A stretch of 64,000 nucleotides of DNA from JACDEA01 sp963742585 (GTDB lineage: Bacteria; Actinomycetota; Acidimicrobiia; Acidimicrobiales; JACDEA01): the NCBI GenBank assembly GCA_963742585.1, contig CAVUMI010000009.1, positions 930,001 through 994,000 on the forward strand, written 5' to 3'. This document shows, piece after piece, positions 24,696 to 35,200 of the stretch; within the stretch, counting starts at the first letter, position 1, and each line of letters opens with the position of its first letter. Position numbers and translations under genes: made by a program. The notes under the pieces were generated by a model. It was not told where the DNA came from. It searched no databases and was given only the letters and a program-made list of their open reading frames with translations.

Positions 24696-26489
24696 ATGGC
24701 CAAGACATCTGGGCGGAGTTCGCCGAGCGAACCCGTTCGGACCCTGCTCGTCGACTCGATACCTCACATCGTGTGGCTGGCCGATGCCGTCGGCATCATC
24801 GGGGTGAACTCTTGCGGCACGGAATACACCGGCCTGCCGAGCGAAGCCGACCCAGCGGCATGGGCCGGAGTTGTGCACCCCGACGACACCGAAATGGTGA
24901 TCGAATCGTGGCGCCTTTCGGTCGCTACTGGGTCGCGGTACGAGCTGGAGTATCGGCTCCGCCGCAGTGATGGCGAGTACCGGTGGCACGCGGTCGTCGC
25001 CGTGCCGGAGCGCGGCCCTGACGGCGCGATCGTGCGATGGGTTGGCACGGCGACCGACGTCCACGCGCAACGGACCGACCAGCGCGGGTTGGTCGACGCT
25101 CACGCTGAGGCGGTCGAGGCGGCCGCGCTGATCGCGGCTTTCGAGGCCGCCGCTCCGTTGGGTTTCGTGTATCTCGATCTTGAGCAGCGCGTCAGCAGGC
25201 TCAACCATGAGTTCGCCGGGATCACCGGCACACCGAGGCGGGAGCAGATCGGCGCCTTGATCGCCGAGATCGTCCCGGAGCTGTGGGCGCAGATCGAGCC
25301 TGCGTACGCGGAGGTCCTCGCAGGAGGCTCCACCGTCCGTAATGCCCGCATGATCGGCAACACCGCGGCTGACCCGAACCGATTTCACGAGTGGCTGATC
25401 AGCTGTTTCCCCGTCGTCGACGCGGGTGCGCTGACGGGCATCGGCGTCGTGGCCGTCGACGTGACCGAGCGCGTGCAGGCCGAGCAGTTTCGATCGGCGG
25501 TCATGAGCCAAGTGGCCGATGGCGTGTACACCCAGGATCCTGAGGGCCGGCTGACTTCCATGAACCGCGCCGCCTGCCGGATGCTCGGCTGGACCGAGGA
25601 CGAACTGAAGGGTCAGTTCATCCACGAGGTGATCCACTTCCAGAATGCTGATCGCACGCCGCAGTCCATGGGCGAGTGCACGCTGCTGAGCGGCGGAACC
25701 GAGGGCCGGCTTTCGCGGGCGGTCGGGGAGGCGTTCACCCGCAAAGACGGCTCGATCTTCCCGATCGCAGTCTCGTCCATCGAGTTGCGCGTGGGCTCCA
25801 GCACTGAAGGTGCCGCGGTGGTGTTCCGTGACATCAGCGAGCCCGGGACCTCGCCGAACGTGATCCGCCTGCTGATCGTGGACAACAAGTCGATGACCAG
25901 CGAGGCGTTCGAGTTGCTCCTGGGCCGGCAGGAAGGCATCGAGGTGGTTGGGTCGGCGTCCACGTCAGGCGCCGCGCTCGCCGAAGTCAAGCGCCTCGTG
26001 CCCGACGTCGTTCTCATCGACTACGGACTGCCTGACCGCGACGGCGTCGCGACGACCCGCCTCATGAAAGCGGACGTTCCCGGGGTGAGCGTGATCCTGA
26101 TGAACGAGTCGTATGACGAGGCCGTGGTGGCCGATGCCATCGCAGCAGGCTGTGCCGGCGTGCTCGACAAGGACCGGGCGTGGGTCGAGTTGGTAGGAGC
26201 GGTGCGTGCCGCCTATCACGGCCAGACCACGCTCACCCAGGCCGATCTGCAGCGATTGCTGCCGCGACTCGGGGAGGGCCGGCCCGAGAGTCGCCTGGCC
26301 TACCTCACCGCACGAGAACGTGAGGTGCTGACGCTATTGACGCAAGGCGCGACCACCCGTGCCGTCGCGGCAGAGCTTGAGATCACGCCGAACACCGCGC
26401 GCAATCACATTCAGCGGATCCTCTACAAACTCAACGTGCACTCACGCCTGGAGGCGGTGGTAGTCGCTACTGACGAGGCGGCGCACTGA
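24696..26489 (+). CDS. Multi-PAS response regulator with LuxR output
   Basis: About 597 residues. Three PAS domains come first (SIPHIVWLADAVGIIGVNSC to GWVG-type end; a second from FEAAAPLGFVYLDLEQRVSR; a third from VADGVYTQDPEGRLTSMN with FTRKDGSIFPIAVSSIELR). A receiver domain follows (RLLIVDNKSMTSEAFELLL; the likely phosphoacceptor Asp is in VLIDYGLPDRDG; Lys in VLDKD). A LuxR helix-turn-helix ends it (LTAREREVLTLLTQGATTRA to LYKLNVHSRLEAVV). No kinase domain is present. An ATG 57 bases upstream is also possible. The PAS domains may sense redox, light or a ligand. Confidence 0.85.
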   Translation: MAKTSGRSSPSEPVRTLLVDSIPHIVWLADAVGIIGVNSCGTEYTGLPSEADPAAWAGVVHPDDTEMVIESWRLSVATGSRYELEYRLRRSDGEYRWHAVVAVPERGPDGAIVRWVGTATDVHAQRTDQRGLVDAHAEAVEAAALIAAFEAAAPLGFVYLDLEQRVSRLNHEFAGITGTPRREQIGALIAEIVPELWAQIEPAYAEVLAGGSTVRNARMIGNTAADPNRFHEWLISCFPVVDAGALTGIGVVAVDVTERVQAEQFRSAVMSQVADGVYTQDPEGRLTSMNRAACRMLGWTEDELKGQFIHEVIHFQNADRTPQSMGECTLLSGGTEGRLSRAVGEAFTRKDGSIFPIAVSSIELRVGSSTEGAAVVFRDISEPGTSPNVIRLLIVDNKSMTSEAFELLLGRQEGIEVVGSASTSGAALAEVKRLVPDVVLIDYGLPDRDGVATTRLMKADVPGVSVILMNESYDEAVVADAIAAGCAGVLDKDRAWVELVGAVRAAYHGQTTLTQADLQRLLPRLGEGRPESRLAYLTAREREVLTLLTQGATTRAVAAELEITPNTARNHIQRILYKLNVHSRLEAVVVATDEAAH

Positions 26490-26559
26490 CAGGTGGTGCG
26501 CATGCACTAGTCCAGCGTGCTCTCGTCGCGCCCCCCTGCGAGGGCCACAGTGAGCAGAG

Positions 26560-27459
26560 ATGCTTCCCACACCTGTCCTGCGCACGCGTCTCCGAGCGCC
26601 GCTCAAGCCCGCACTCGGCCTCGCACTCCTCGCCGCCGTAGTTCTGTTGCAGCCCGTCGCTGGCGCCGCCGCGGCCGTCGACAAGCCGCCGACGGTCGGG
26701 CTTGGCGCGGCACACGAATTCTCCGTTATCGGTGGCGCCGGGGTGACCAACACCGGACCGAGCGTGATCAACGCCGACGACGGCATCGAAGGCAACCTCG
26801 GCGCGAGCCCGACGCCCGCCGTCACCGGCTTCCCGCCGGGGTCGGTCACGCCGCCGGGTGTCATCCACGCGGGCGGCACTGAAGCGGCCGCCGCCCAGGC
26901 AGCGAACGTGACGGCGTACAACGACGCGGTCAGCCGCGAGCCCAACGTCGTGTTCGACCCCGTCTGGGATCTGGGCGGTCAGACCTTCGTCGCCGGCGTA
27001 TACAACGGCCCGAGTTCGCTGGCGATCACGGGTACCGTCACACTCGACGGTGCGGGTGATCCCGACTCCGTCTTCATCTTCCAGGCCGGTTCGACGCTGA
27101 TCACGAGCGCATCGAGCAACGTGTTGCTCACCAACGGCGCCCAAGCCTGCAACGTGTTCTGGCAGGTCGGGAGTTCGGCCACGTTTGGTGCCAGCTCGAC
27201 CTTCAACGGGACGGTCCTGGCGCTGGCCTCAGCGTCGCTCGGCAACGATGTGACGATCGAGGGCAGGGTCCTCACCCAAACCGGATCCGTCACGCTCATC
27301 AACGACCGGATCAATGCCCCTGCGTGCGCGCCACAGTCAGGTGTGCCCCAGGCGCCCCTCTTCGGAGAGCTCGGGCTTGGCGTGACGCTGCTGGCGTTCG
27401 TCGCCGGCGTTGCCGTTTTCGTCACCCGTCGCCGCGCTGGCTTCGGCGAGATCCGCTAA
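26560..27459 (+). CDS. Ice-binding-like (DUF3494) surface protein with C-terminal anchor
   Basis: A 299-residue exported protein. A signal peptide (about residues 1-38) leads into the DUF3494 beta-solenoid: AAHEFSVIGGAGVTNTGPSV, INADDGIEGNLGASP, then DGAGDPDSVFIFQAGSTLIT and NVFWQVGSSATFGASSTFNG. Many members bind ice; others are adhesins. The C-terminus has VPQAPLFGELG, a membrane helix and RRR, a sorting-signal shape. An exosortase gene lies 170 bases downstream, so this protein is a likely substrate. Ice binding itself is not proven. Confidence 0.88.
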   Translation: MLPTPVLRTRLRAPLKPALGLALLAAVVLLQPVAGAAAAVDKPPTVGLGAAHEFSVIGGAGVTNTGPSVINADDGIEGNLGASPTPAVTGFPPGSVTPPGVIHAGGTEAAAAQAANVTAYNDAVSREPNVVFDPVWDLGGQTFVAGVYNGPSSLAITGTVTLDGAGDPDSVFIFQAGSTLITSASSNVLLTNGAQACNVFWQVGSSATFGASSTFNGTVLALASASLGNDVTIEGRVLTQTGSVTLINDRINAPACAPQSGVPQAPLFGELGLGVTLLAFVAGVAVFVTRRRAGFGEIR

Positions 27460-27491
27460 CCACCCCTCAACGATCGCGAAACGAGAACCGT

Positions 27492-27650
27492 ATGTATGCA
27501 AAGACATCAGTCGCCGGAGGTACCACGGGCGGCGTTCTGGCCGTCACTGGATTCAGCCTCGCCTTCATGGTGCTATTGGCGACGCTCTTGATCCTCGGCG
27601 GACTCCTGCTGCTCCGATCGAACCGGCGCCGTGCCGCTCGTCAGTCGTAA
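27492..27650 (+). CDS. 52-residue protein made almost only of a sorting signal
   Basis: MYAKTSVAGGTTGG is followed by VLAVTGF, a hydrophobic helix (SLAFMVLLATLLILGGLLLL) and RSNRRRAARQS. LAVTG plus helix plus basic tail is the tripartite layout of sortase or exosortase substrates, but with almost no mature part in front. It sits between the DUF3494 gene and the exosortase gene and overlaps the latter's GTG start by 20 bases. It might be processed as a short peptide or be a regulator of the system. I know of no characterised counterpart. Confidence 0.65.
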   Translation: MYAKTSVAGGTTGGVLAVTGFSLAFMVLLATLLILGGLLLLRSNRRRAARQS

Positions 27651-28191
27651 GAGCACGGCATCGCTCAGCGTTGCTATGCGGTCGGCGCGCTGGGGCGCGA
27701 CGACGGCGCTTGTCGGTGCTGGCGTGACACTCATCGCCTTCGCGCACGTGCGGCGCGGCCTCGAAGCCACGCTGTCCGGCCACTCGATACAGGCAGTAAC
27801 AGGTGAGACCACTATCGCTGTCCCGGCGCACCACCTGCTGATCCTGTACAAGAGCACCTCGGTGCAGTCGGTCTTCGTGCTCACCAGTGAATGCAGCGTC
27901 GCTTACCTGATCGCCGCGCTGCTCATCGGTGCAGCGCCGCTGATGCTCTTGCGCCAACTGTCGCCGTGGCGCACCGCGGTCGCGATCGCCGTGACGGCGG
28001 TCATCCTCACGGTCGTCAACGTCGCTCGGCTGACTGCCATCGGCGCAACGGTTTCGGCTTGGGGTCGCGACCCGGGCCTGGCGATCGCGCACACCTATCT
28101 CGGCTCGCTGCTCACCGTCGTCGGTGCGTGCGCGGCGGGTGTCGCCTTCGTGGCGGTGCTGGCAAGCCGACGCGGCGCCCGCGCGCGCTGA
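27631..28191 (+). CDS. Exosortase/archaeosortase-family membrane transpeptidase
   Basis: A 186-residue polytopic membrane protein. The three residues that define the family are visible: Cys88 in VFVLTSECSVAY, Arg133 in VVNVARLTAIGA and His154 in LAIAHTYLGSLL. Exosortases cut C-terminal sorting signals and join proteins to the cell surface, and they usually sit with polysaccharide genes, as here. An internal ATG (MRSARWGATT, at 27676) is an alternative start. The likely substrates are the two upstream proteins. Confidence 0.8.
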   Translation: MPLVSRKSTASLSVAMRSARWGATTALVGAGVTLIAFAHVRRGLEATLSGHSIQAVTGETTIAVPAHHLLILYKSTSVQSVFVLTSECSVAYLIAALLIGAAPLMLLRQLSPWRTAVAIAVTAVILTVVNVARLTAIGATVSAWGRDPGLAIAHTYLGSLLTVVGACAAGVAFVAVLASRRGARAR

Positions 28192-28206
28192 TCGGCTGAG
28201 GCCACG

Positions 28207-29548
28207 ATGCAACAGTTCTTCGGCTGGATGTCGCAGGTGATCCTGGCGCTCGCCCTCCCGTACTTCGTGATCTCGATGTATCTCGGCGTCCGAGTGGCTC
28301 GCCGCCACGGGTTTACGCTCGGCAGCCAGGAGCGCGGTCCGGACCACGATGCCGTCATCGTCGCACGACGGGCTGTACTTCCTCGTCCCCTGCCTGAACG
28401 AGGAGATGGTGATCGGCGCCACCGTGCACCGTCTGCTCGCCGAGCCGGGCGCTCAGTCATCGTCATCGACGACGGATCGTCCGATGCCACCGCGGAGCGG
28501 GCGCGTCAGGCCGCGACTGAATGCGCCGCCGCTGCTCGGCTCACTGTTGTCACACGGGCGGGCTCCGATTCGCGATGCGGCAAGGGTGCGGCGCTCAACG
28601 CCGCGTATCCGTACGTCCAACGCGACGTCAAACGCAGAGACCTCGATCCAGATGAGGTGGTCGTCGCAGTCATGGACGCCGACGGGCGCCTCAGCGCCGG
28701 GGCCGTCGAACGCGGCGATGGCGCTCTTCGACGACCGATGACGTCGGCGGCGTGCAACTCATCGTGCGAATCCGCGACCGCCGCAAGCTCATCGGCGCAG
28801 TTCCAGGACATCGAGTTCTGGATGATCTCGGCGCTGTCGCAGTTCGCGCGATCGATCAGCGGAACGGTGAGCCTGGGCGGCAACGGCCAGTTCACGCGGC
28901 TCAGCGCGCTCGAGGAACTCGACGGCGAGCCGTGGAGCCGGTCGCTGACCGAGGACCTCGATCTCGGCCTTCGCCTCATCGCGGCGGGCTGGCAGATCAC
29001 CACGACGAAGTTTGGCTACGTCGACCAGCAGGCGGTCGACACGTTCGGCCGGCCTCCTCCAGCAACGCACCCGCTGGTACCAGGGTCACATGGACGCGAT
29101 GCGCGCGGCTCCCGCAGCTATGGCGATCGAACGAGGTCGGCGAGGTCGCGGTGCTCGAGGTGACGTCGTACCTGCTCGTGCCGTGGCTGATCGTGCTGCC
29201 GTGGTCGATCCTCCAGCAGTGGATCATCTTCCAGGTCGTCGCGGGATCCGGACGACGGGATCTTCGCGACCGGTCTCGGGGCGCTGCCGTGGCGGATCAC
29301 CTACGGCATGTTTCTGGTACGTGTTGTCCTTCGCCCCGAACCTCCTCATCGGGTTCATCTACGCCCGGCGCACCCGTGCCGTGACCCTGGGCCGGGCGGT
29401 TGTGCTCGGTCACCTGATGATCGCGTGGAACTACGTCGGCTACCTCGCCGCATGGCGGGCGCTGGTCCGGATGGTGCGCGGGCGCAGCAACTGGGACAAG
29501 ACGACACGAAGCGTCGAGGTCGTCGCCACACCGGTGCACGCGGCGTGA
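28207..29548 (+). pseudogene. Membrane glycosyltransferase (GT2, poly-GlcNAc-synthase-like), many frameshifts
   Basis: Fragments in all three frames line up as one GT2 protein of about 445 residues: an N-terminal helix, DGLYFLVPCLNEEMVIGATV, SVIVIDDGSSDATAERARQ, VVAVMDADGRL, VSLGGNGQFTRLSALEEL, SLTEDLDLGLRLIAAGWQI, LLQQRTRWYQGHMDAM and C-terminal membrane helices. All GT2 motifs (two DXD-type, ED, QXXRW) are present. At least seven single-base shifts break the frame. Since motifs remain perfect, clustered sequence errors are likely. The enzyme would polymerise and export a sugar chain such as GlcNAc. Confidence 0.78.
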
Positions 29549-30715
29549 CCGGGACGATCGTTCGACCCAAACGCGTCATGTTCGTGTTCGGCACTCGGCC
29601 CGAGGCGGTGAAGCTGGCACCGATCATCCGCGCGCTGCGATCGCGACGCGCGGTTCACCCCGATCGTCGTCGTCACCGCGCAGCACCGAGCGATGCTCGA
29701 CCAGGTCAACGAGTTCTTCGGGATCACACCGGATGACGACCTTGATGTCATGCAGGACTGCCAGTCGTTGGCCGAGCTCACCGCGCGCGCGCTCGCGGGC
29801 TTGGACCCGCTCATGCAGCGACACCATCCCGATGCAGTCGTGGTCCAGGGTGATACGACGTCGACCTTCGCGGGAGCGCTGGCCGCGTTCTACAACCGGA
29901 TTCCGGTCATCCACGTAGAGGCGGGCTTGCGCACCTTCGATCGCCGCTCGCCCTTCCCGGAGGAGATAAATCGACAACTCACAACGCGCCTGGCCGACCT
30001 TCATCTCGCGCCAACCGCGGCGTGCAAGCAAAACCTGATCGACGAGGGCGTGGCATCGAGCTCCGTCGTTGTCACTGGCAATACGGTGATCGATGCCCTC
30101 CTGTGGTCGGTCAGCCGACGCGCGCCCTACGGCGATCCCGCGTTGGACCGCCTCGATGACAACGACTCTCGGGTCGTTCTCGTCACTGCGCACCGGCGGG
30201 AGTCATGGGGCGTTGCGATGATGGGCATCGGCCGCGCTCTGGCGCGTATTGCAGATGCCGAGCCCGACGTGACCATCGTTCTCCCCGTGCATCTGAATCC
30301 GCGAGTGCGCGCATCGCTGCTGCCCCCCGTGCGAAGGAAGCACAATGTGATCATCACGGAGCCGCTCGACTACGGCGGCTTCTGCCGGCTGATCAACCGT
30401 TCGTCGATTGTGCTGACCGACAGCGGCGGCATCCAGGAGGAGGCGCCGAGTCTCGGCAAGCCGGTGCTCGTCCTGCGTGACACGACCGAACGCCAAGAGG
30501 CCGTTGATGCAGGCACGGCGCGGCTCGTCGGTACCGACGAACAGGACATTGTGGACACGGTCACGCACCTGCTCCATGACGAACTCGCCTACCGGAGGAT
30601 GGCGAACTCGGTAAATCCCTACGGCGACGGCGACGCGGTGCGTCGAAGCGTGGACGCGATCAGTCTTTTTCTTGCCACATTTGACGCGGACGGACTCATA
30701 GGGAGAGCGTTGTGA
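29545..30715 (+). pseudogene. wecB: UDP-N-acetylglucosamine 2-epimerase, one frameshift
   Basis: The first frame starts at GTG in a GTGA overlap with the glycosyltransferase stop and reads RVMFVFGTRPEAVKLAPII. After a shift near 29,640 the next frame continues from FTPIVVVTAQHRAMLDQ to the end, with VVQGDTTSTFAGALAAF, IHVEAGLRTFDRRSPFPEE, VLVTAHRRESWG and LTDSGGIQEEAPSLGKPVL. The family, WecB/MnaA, converts UDP-GlcNAc to UDP-ManNAc for surface glycans. The shift lies at the edge of the indel-rich patch and may be a read error. Confidence 0.85.
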
Positions 30716-30782
30716 CCATCTAGCCCCGGCTGGGCCCTGTACCGTCAGAACTCCGGGCGGTCGTCAAAAGGGGCAGTAATAG

Positions 30783-31775
30783 ATGTTGTGGCGGAATGCG
30801 CTTCGCCGGCAAGGGGCGTTGTTCCTGGCCGCCTCGGGCCTGACCCTCCTGCTCGCACCGTCGGCCGCGGCTGCGCCGCCGACGCCGCCCGCGCTCTTCA
30901 TCCAGGTCGCGAGCCTCGCCCCGATGTATTCGCCGGCGCAGGTTCAGACGTGGATCAAGCGCGTCTGCCCCGGCCGGGAGGTGGTGCTTCAGAGCGTGGT
31001 CGGCCCGGACGGTCGGCTGTTCCAGCCGTATCTGGACGTGATCGCGCCGTATTTGCCTGGCGGCGCCCGCGCCTGTTTCAGCCGGGCTTTCGTCGGGTCG
31101 GTGGATCTCGCCTGGACCGGACGCGGTACGAAGTACGTCGAGGGCGTACAGGACCCCGCGTTCGTGAGCCACCACCTATCCGTCTCCGACGCCGCGGCGC
31201 GGGCATTTTCGGCGCGATATCCCAAGGCGCGATTCGGCTGGTACCTGACCTACGAGGCGGACCTGAATCAGCTCTACTATCCGCAGGTGTCGGCCGCGTA
31301 CCGATCACTCCTCGCGGCCGAGATGCGGAGCCTGCGTGCTGTCCGACCCGGCGCCGTCATGTGGTCGCCGACCTTCGCCTATCCGCACGCCGCATATAGC
31401 GGTAACACCGCCGGCATGGCCGAGCTGCGGACCAACCTCATCGATCTCTTCTCGACGTTGGCCCGCACCGCCGGCGGCGTGCAGATCCTCGACCTTCAAG
31501 ACTTTGTCGGCGGCTCCGGCTGCCAGCCCGCATGGAACCGTGTCACGCCCCAGGATGCCGTTGGGTGGGCAAGGTTCCTCATCGGCCTCGGACAGATCCC
31601 GACCGTGATGATCAATGTCGAGCAGTTCACTATCGACTGCGCCACGGGCCGGGTTCGCCCCGGCGATGCGAATGAGATCGCGAGTCGCACGTCGTTCTAC
31701 GCCCGTCGCGGCATCGCGCTCGGGCCCGCGTTCGAGATCCGCTACTGGCTGCAGGCCAACAGGATCCCGCTGTAG
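30783..31775 (+). CDS. Secreted DUF4434-like (TIM-barrel) protein
   Basis: A 330-residue exported protein with a signal peptide (basic start, hydrophobic core, PSAAAAPPTP cleavage area). The mature part has FGWYLTYEADLNQLYYPQV, SLRAVRPGAVMWSPTFAYPH and VQILDLQDFVGGSG, which resemble DUF4434 proteins, a group related to glycoside hydrolases. It follows the epimerase by 67 bases and may process or modify the polysaccharide made by that group. Catalytic acids cannot be fixed from sequence alone. Confidence 0.6.
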   Translation: MLWRNALRRQGALFLAASGLTLLLAPSAAAAPPTPPALFIQVASLAPMYSPAQVQTWIKRVCPGREVVLQSVVGPDGRLFQPYLDVIAPYLPGGARACFSRAFVGSVDLAWTGRGTKYVEGVQDPAFVSHHLSVSDAAARAFSARYPKARFGWYLTYEADLNQLYYPQVSAAYRSLLAAEMRSLRAVRPGAVMWSPTFAYPHAAYSGNTAGMAELRTNLIDLFSTLARTAGGVQILDLQDFVGGSGCQPAWNRVTPQDAVGWARFLIGLGQIPTVMINVEQFTIDCATGRVRPGDANEIASRTSFYARRGIALGPAFEIRYWLQANRIPL

Positions 31776-31794
31776 TCGTCGTGCTGAGCCGGCG

Positions 31795-32097
31795 CTACGC
31801 GGCCACCATGGGCCGTTCGCCACGCTCGGTTCTAGCGCCCCGCTCGGGTGCAGCGAACGTCTCATACTTCGAGGTTCTAAGGGCGTGGACGAAGCCCGGC
31901 CACCAACAGCAAGGCCAGCAGGGCAGCGACGTGTACGCGACTTGGCCGCCCTTGACGCCGAAGACACTGAAACCGAACCACGCGGGACCGTCCTGGGTTC
32001 CGCTGTAGCGCACACGGAACGCAACGACGTCGGCGTCGGCGACGAACATCTCGGCCTCGAGCGCGGTGGTCGGACGACCCGGCGAACGCAACCTCAT
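31795..32097 (-). pseudogene. Possible SnoaL-like remnant
   Basis: The segment EAEMFVADADVVAFRVRYSG, TQDGPAWFGFSVFGVKGGQ resembles the central strands of a SnoaL-like protein, but the sequence on both sides does not continue the fold and no proper start is seen. It is most likely a gene relic. Apart from one repeat copy, nothing else is recognisable in the 500 bases between the flanking genes. Confidence 0.3.
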
Positions 32098-32192
32098 TCA
32101 TCGCGCGGCACGCCACCTCCCCTGGACGACTGTGGCATTGGAGATGAAGGGAGCGCTCCAGTCGAACCGTCGCGTCAAGCCACGATCTGAAG

Positions 32193-32226
32193 CCGTGTCC
32201 TTAACGGTGCAATCGCCCCTCGACAC
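32193..32226 (+). repeat. Repeat family A, copy 9
   Basis: It begins CCGTGTCCTTAACGGTGC and ends ATCGCCCCTCGACAC (one C missing). It lies 51 bases before the next regulator gene. Confidence 0.85.
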
Positions 32227-32277
32227 GCTGCGGAGCCCCACCGCTTCGTTCTCCCACAGCAGGTCGAGCGCGAAGAT

Positions 32278-35200
32278 GTGGGCGTGGACAATTCGGGACA
32301 CGAGCGAGTGGACGGCTCGCTCCTGTTCGCGGATCTCAGCGGGTTCACTGCACTCACCGAGCGGCTGACAAGCCGCGGCCGCCTGGGGGTTGAGCAGTTG
32401 ACCGGCCACATCAGCGAGGTCTTCACCGCCCTGCTGACGGGCCCGTGGGCCGCGACAGGAAGATTCCTCTGTTTCGGCGGCGATGCCCTGCTCCTTGCTT
32501 TCGAGGGGGACGATCACGCGGACCGGGCGGTGGCCGCCGCATTGGAAATGCGAGAGACGAATCGCCGTGTCGGCCGCCGGGAGCTGGAGGCCACGTCTAT
32601 CCGCCTTCGGATGTCGATCGGCATTCACTCGGGCCCGATAGACGTGGTCCGAGCCCTCGGACGTGAGGTCGTGGCCGCTGACGCGGCCGACGCCGTGCTC
32701 GCGGCGGAAGGACGCGCCGGTGCGGGACAGATATGCGTGGGGACGCACCTGCTGCAGTCGCGGGCCCGGCCGCCGCGGGCCCGGCCACAAGAGCAGTCCC
32801 GCTCCGAGTCCACGATGCCGCAGCAGAATGTGCCCACCGCGGGGCAGGCGGACGGACACCGCGTCGTGTCGGTGGCATTTCTTCACATCGGGGGTTTCGA
32901 CGGCGCGAGTGGTTCCGTTGCCGAACTGGGGCCCGCTATCGAGCGGGCCGCCACGACGCTTGTGGATCACGGCGTCACCGTGATCGCGATCGACGTGGCG
33001 CTCGACGGCGTAAAGGTCCTCGCGTGCGCCGGCGCGCCGGTGTCACGCGCCGACGACGAGGAACGGCTGCTGCTCGCGACCCGCGCGGTGATGGATCTCG
33101 AGCTTCCTTTCGCAGTGCGCGCTGGTGTCGATGTTGGCGCGGTGTTTGCAACCACGGTCGATCTCGTCGGAGTGCCTGTGTACACGCTCATGGGCGACGC
33201 GGTGAACACGGCGGCGCGGCTCGTGGCGCGAGCCGAACCCAGGCAAGTACTCGCATCGCTCCGGGTCCTGGCTCGCTCCGCGACGCAGTTCGCCGAAGTC
33301 CCGGTCCCTTCGTTTGCGGCGAAGGGCAAGGCGGAGCTCGTCGCGGCGGCGGTGGCGGGCAAGCCGCTCGGGCGCCGAATCACACCGGGAGTCGACCTAC
33401 CGCTCGTTGGGCGCGATGACGAACTGCGTCGGCTCGTCGCCGCGGTCGACGCCGCCCGTCGCAACGCACAGGGCGCGGTTCTCGAGATCGTCGGCGAGAG
33501 CGGTATCGGCAAATCGCGCCTTGCTCGCGAACTAGTCGGCGTCGCCTCGTCGTCGTCAATGGTCATCCAGTGCGACCCGTACCGCAGTGGCACCCCATAC
33601 GGCGCCATTCGCCAGATGCTCGGCACGCAAGTCGACCGAATCGAACGGGCCGTCGGCGACGGCGTGGCCGATGACGTCCGCCGCGAACGCGTTGCCGCAG
33701 CGTTGGCGGAAGCACTGAGCGCACTGGTGCCGCCCGAACGCATCCTCGTTGTCGAGGATGTTCAGTGGATTGACCCGTCCTCGCGCGCCGTGCTCGCAAA
33801 CCTCGCGGCCGGACCGAATTGGTTTGCGGGAATCGTCGTGATGACTGGCTCCGACGAGACACCACCGATCACGTCCGACGCTCTCGCGCTTGATCGGCTC
33901 GGTCCGACGGGAGCTCGACATCTCGCGCGTTTGGCACGCGCGAGCGGCGGCATCCGCCCCGACGAAGCAGACAGGATCGCCGCGCGATCGGGTGGGCTGC
34001 CACTACTTGTCGTCGATCTGGTGCAAGGAGGTCACGACCTCCCCGAGACTGTCGAAGCGGCCGTCGCCTCGCAGCTCGACCGGTTGCCTCGGCCCGAACG
34101 AAGATTGTTGGCGTTGGCCAGCGCGTTGGGTCACGCCGTGGACGGCGATCTGCTCCGCGCCTTGGCCGACGATGAGGGTCTCGTAGTCGACCCAGCCCGC
34201 CTGGTGCCGTTCCTCCGGCAATCCCCGTCGGGACTCGTTTTCGCAGCGGGGGTATATCGCGACGTTGCCCACGCCGGGCTTGCCTTCGCCGACCGTATCC
34301 GCATTCATTCGCGCGTTGTCGACCTCCTGGAGGCCGGTGTGGCGGGTGCAGCTGACGACACGCTTGAGGCCCGATCTCTCCATGCCTACGAAGCCCGGCG
34401 GTGGGAAATGGCGTGGTCGCTCGCGAACACGGCGGCCGAGCGGATCTTCCGACGTGCGCCCAACGAAGCAGTCGCGGCCGCGGCCCGAGCGGTGAACGTG
34501 TCCTTCCGACTCGCTGCGCTCGGACCCGCCGGCCGCGGCGCGGCGCTGCTGGTCCTCGCCCGTTGCCTTGTTTTCGCCGACCGCTTCGACGAGGCACTCG
34601 TGGTCGCTCGGCGCGGGTGGCGGCTGACGAGCGAGCCGGTCGACAGGGCGGAGCTAGCGGCAATTCTCGCTGAGTGCCACAGATTCGGCGGCCGCAACGT
34701 CCTGTCGGTTCAATGGGCGCGGCGCTGCCTACGAGTGCTGCCGTCCGATCTCGACGACGTCCGCGGCGCGCGCCTTCGCACTACGGCGCGTGCCGCCGAG
34801 CTCCTGGCAAACGTGATGATGGGTCGCGCCCCGAACGAGGTCGCTATCGCAGAGTTGGAGCGGTCCGCTCGACTCGCCGCCGACGATGCCGGCCTGGCCC
34901 GAGCGCTGGCAATTGCTCAACTGGTCACCAACAGTGCCGGCGGGACTGAGTACACGAAGGGTCAAGAAGCAGTCGCTCTCTACCGGCGGCTCGGGAACCG
35001 CGTGGCCGAGGGGATGGTGCTCAACAACTGCGCCAGCGCCGCGCTACGAGCCGGCGCTCTCCTTGCCGCCGCCGAGTTCCTGTCGTCAGCAGTTGAGGTG
35101 CTCGACGAGGCGGGCGAATTGGTGAGCGCCGCCGTCGCCCGGGCGAACGGTGCATCGGTCGACCGCCAGCGCGGCGAGGTGGCGCGCACGATCGAACCAC

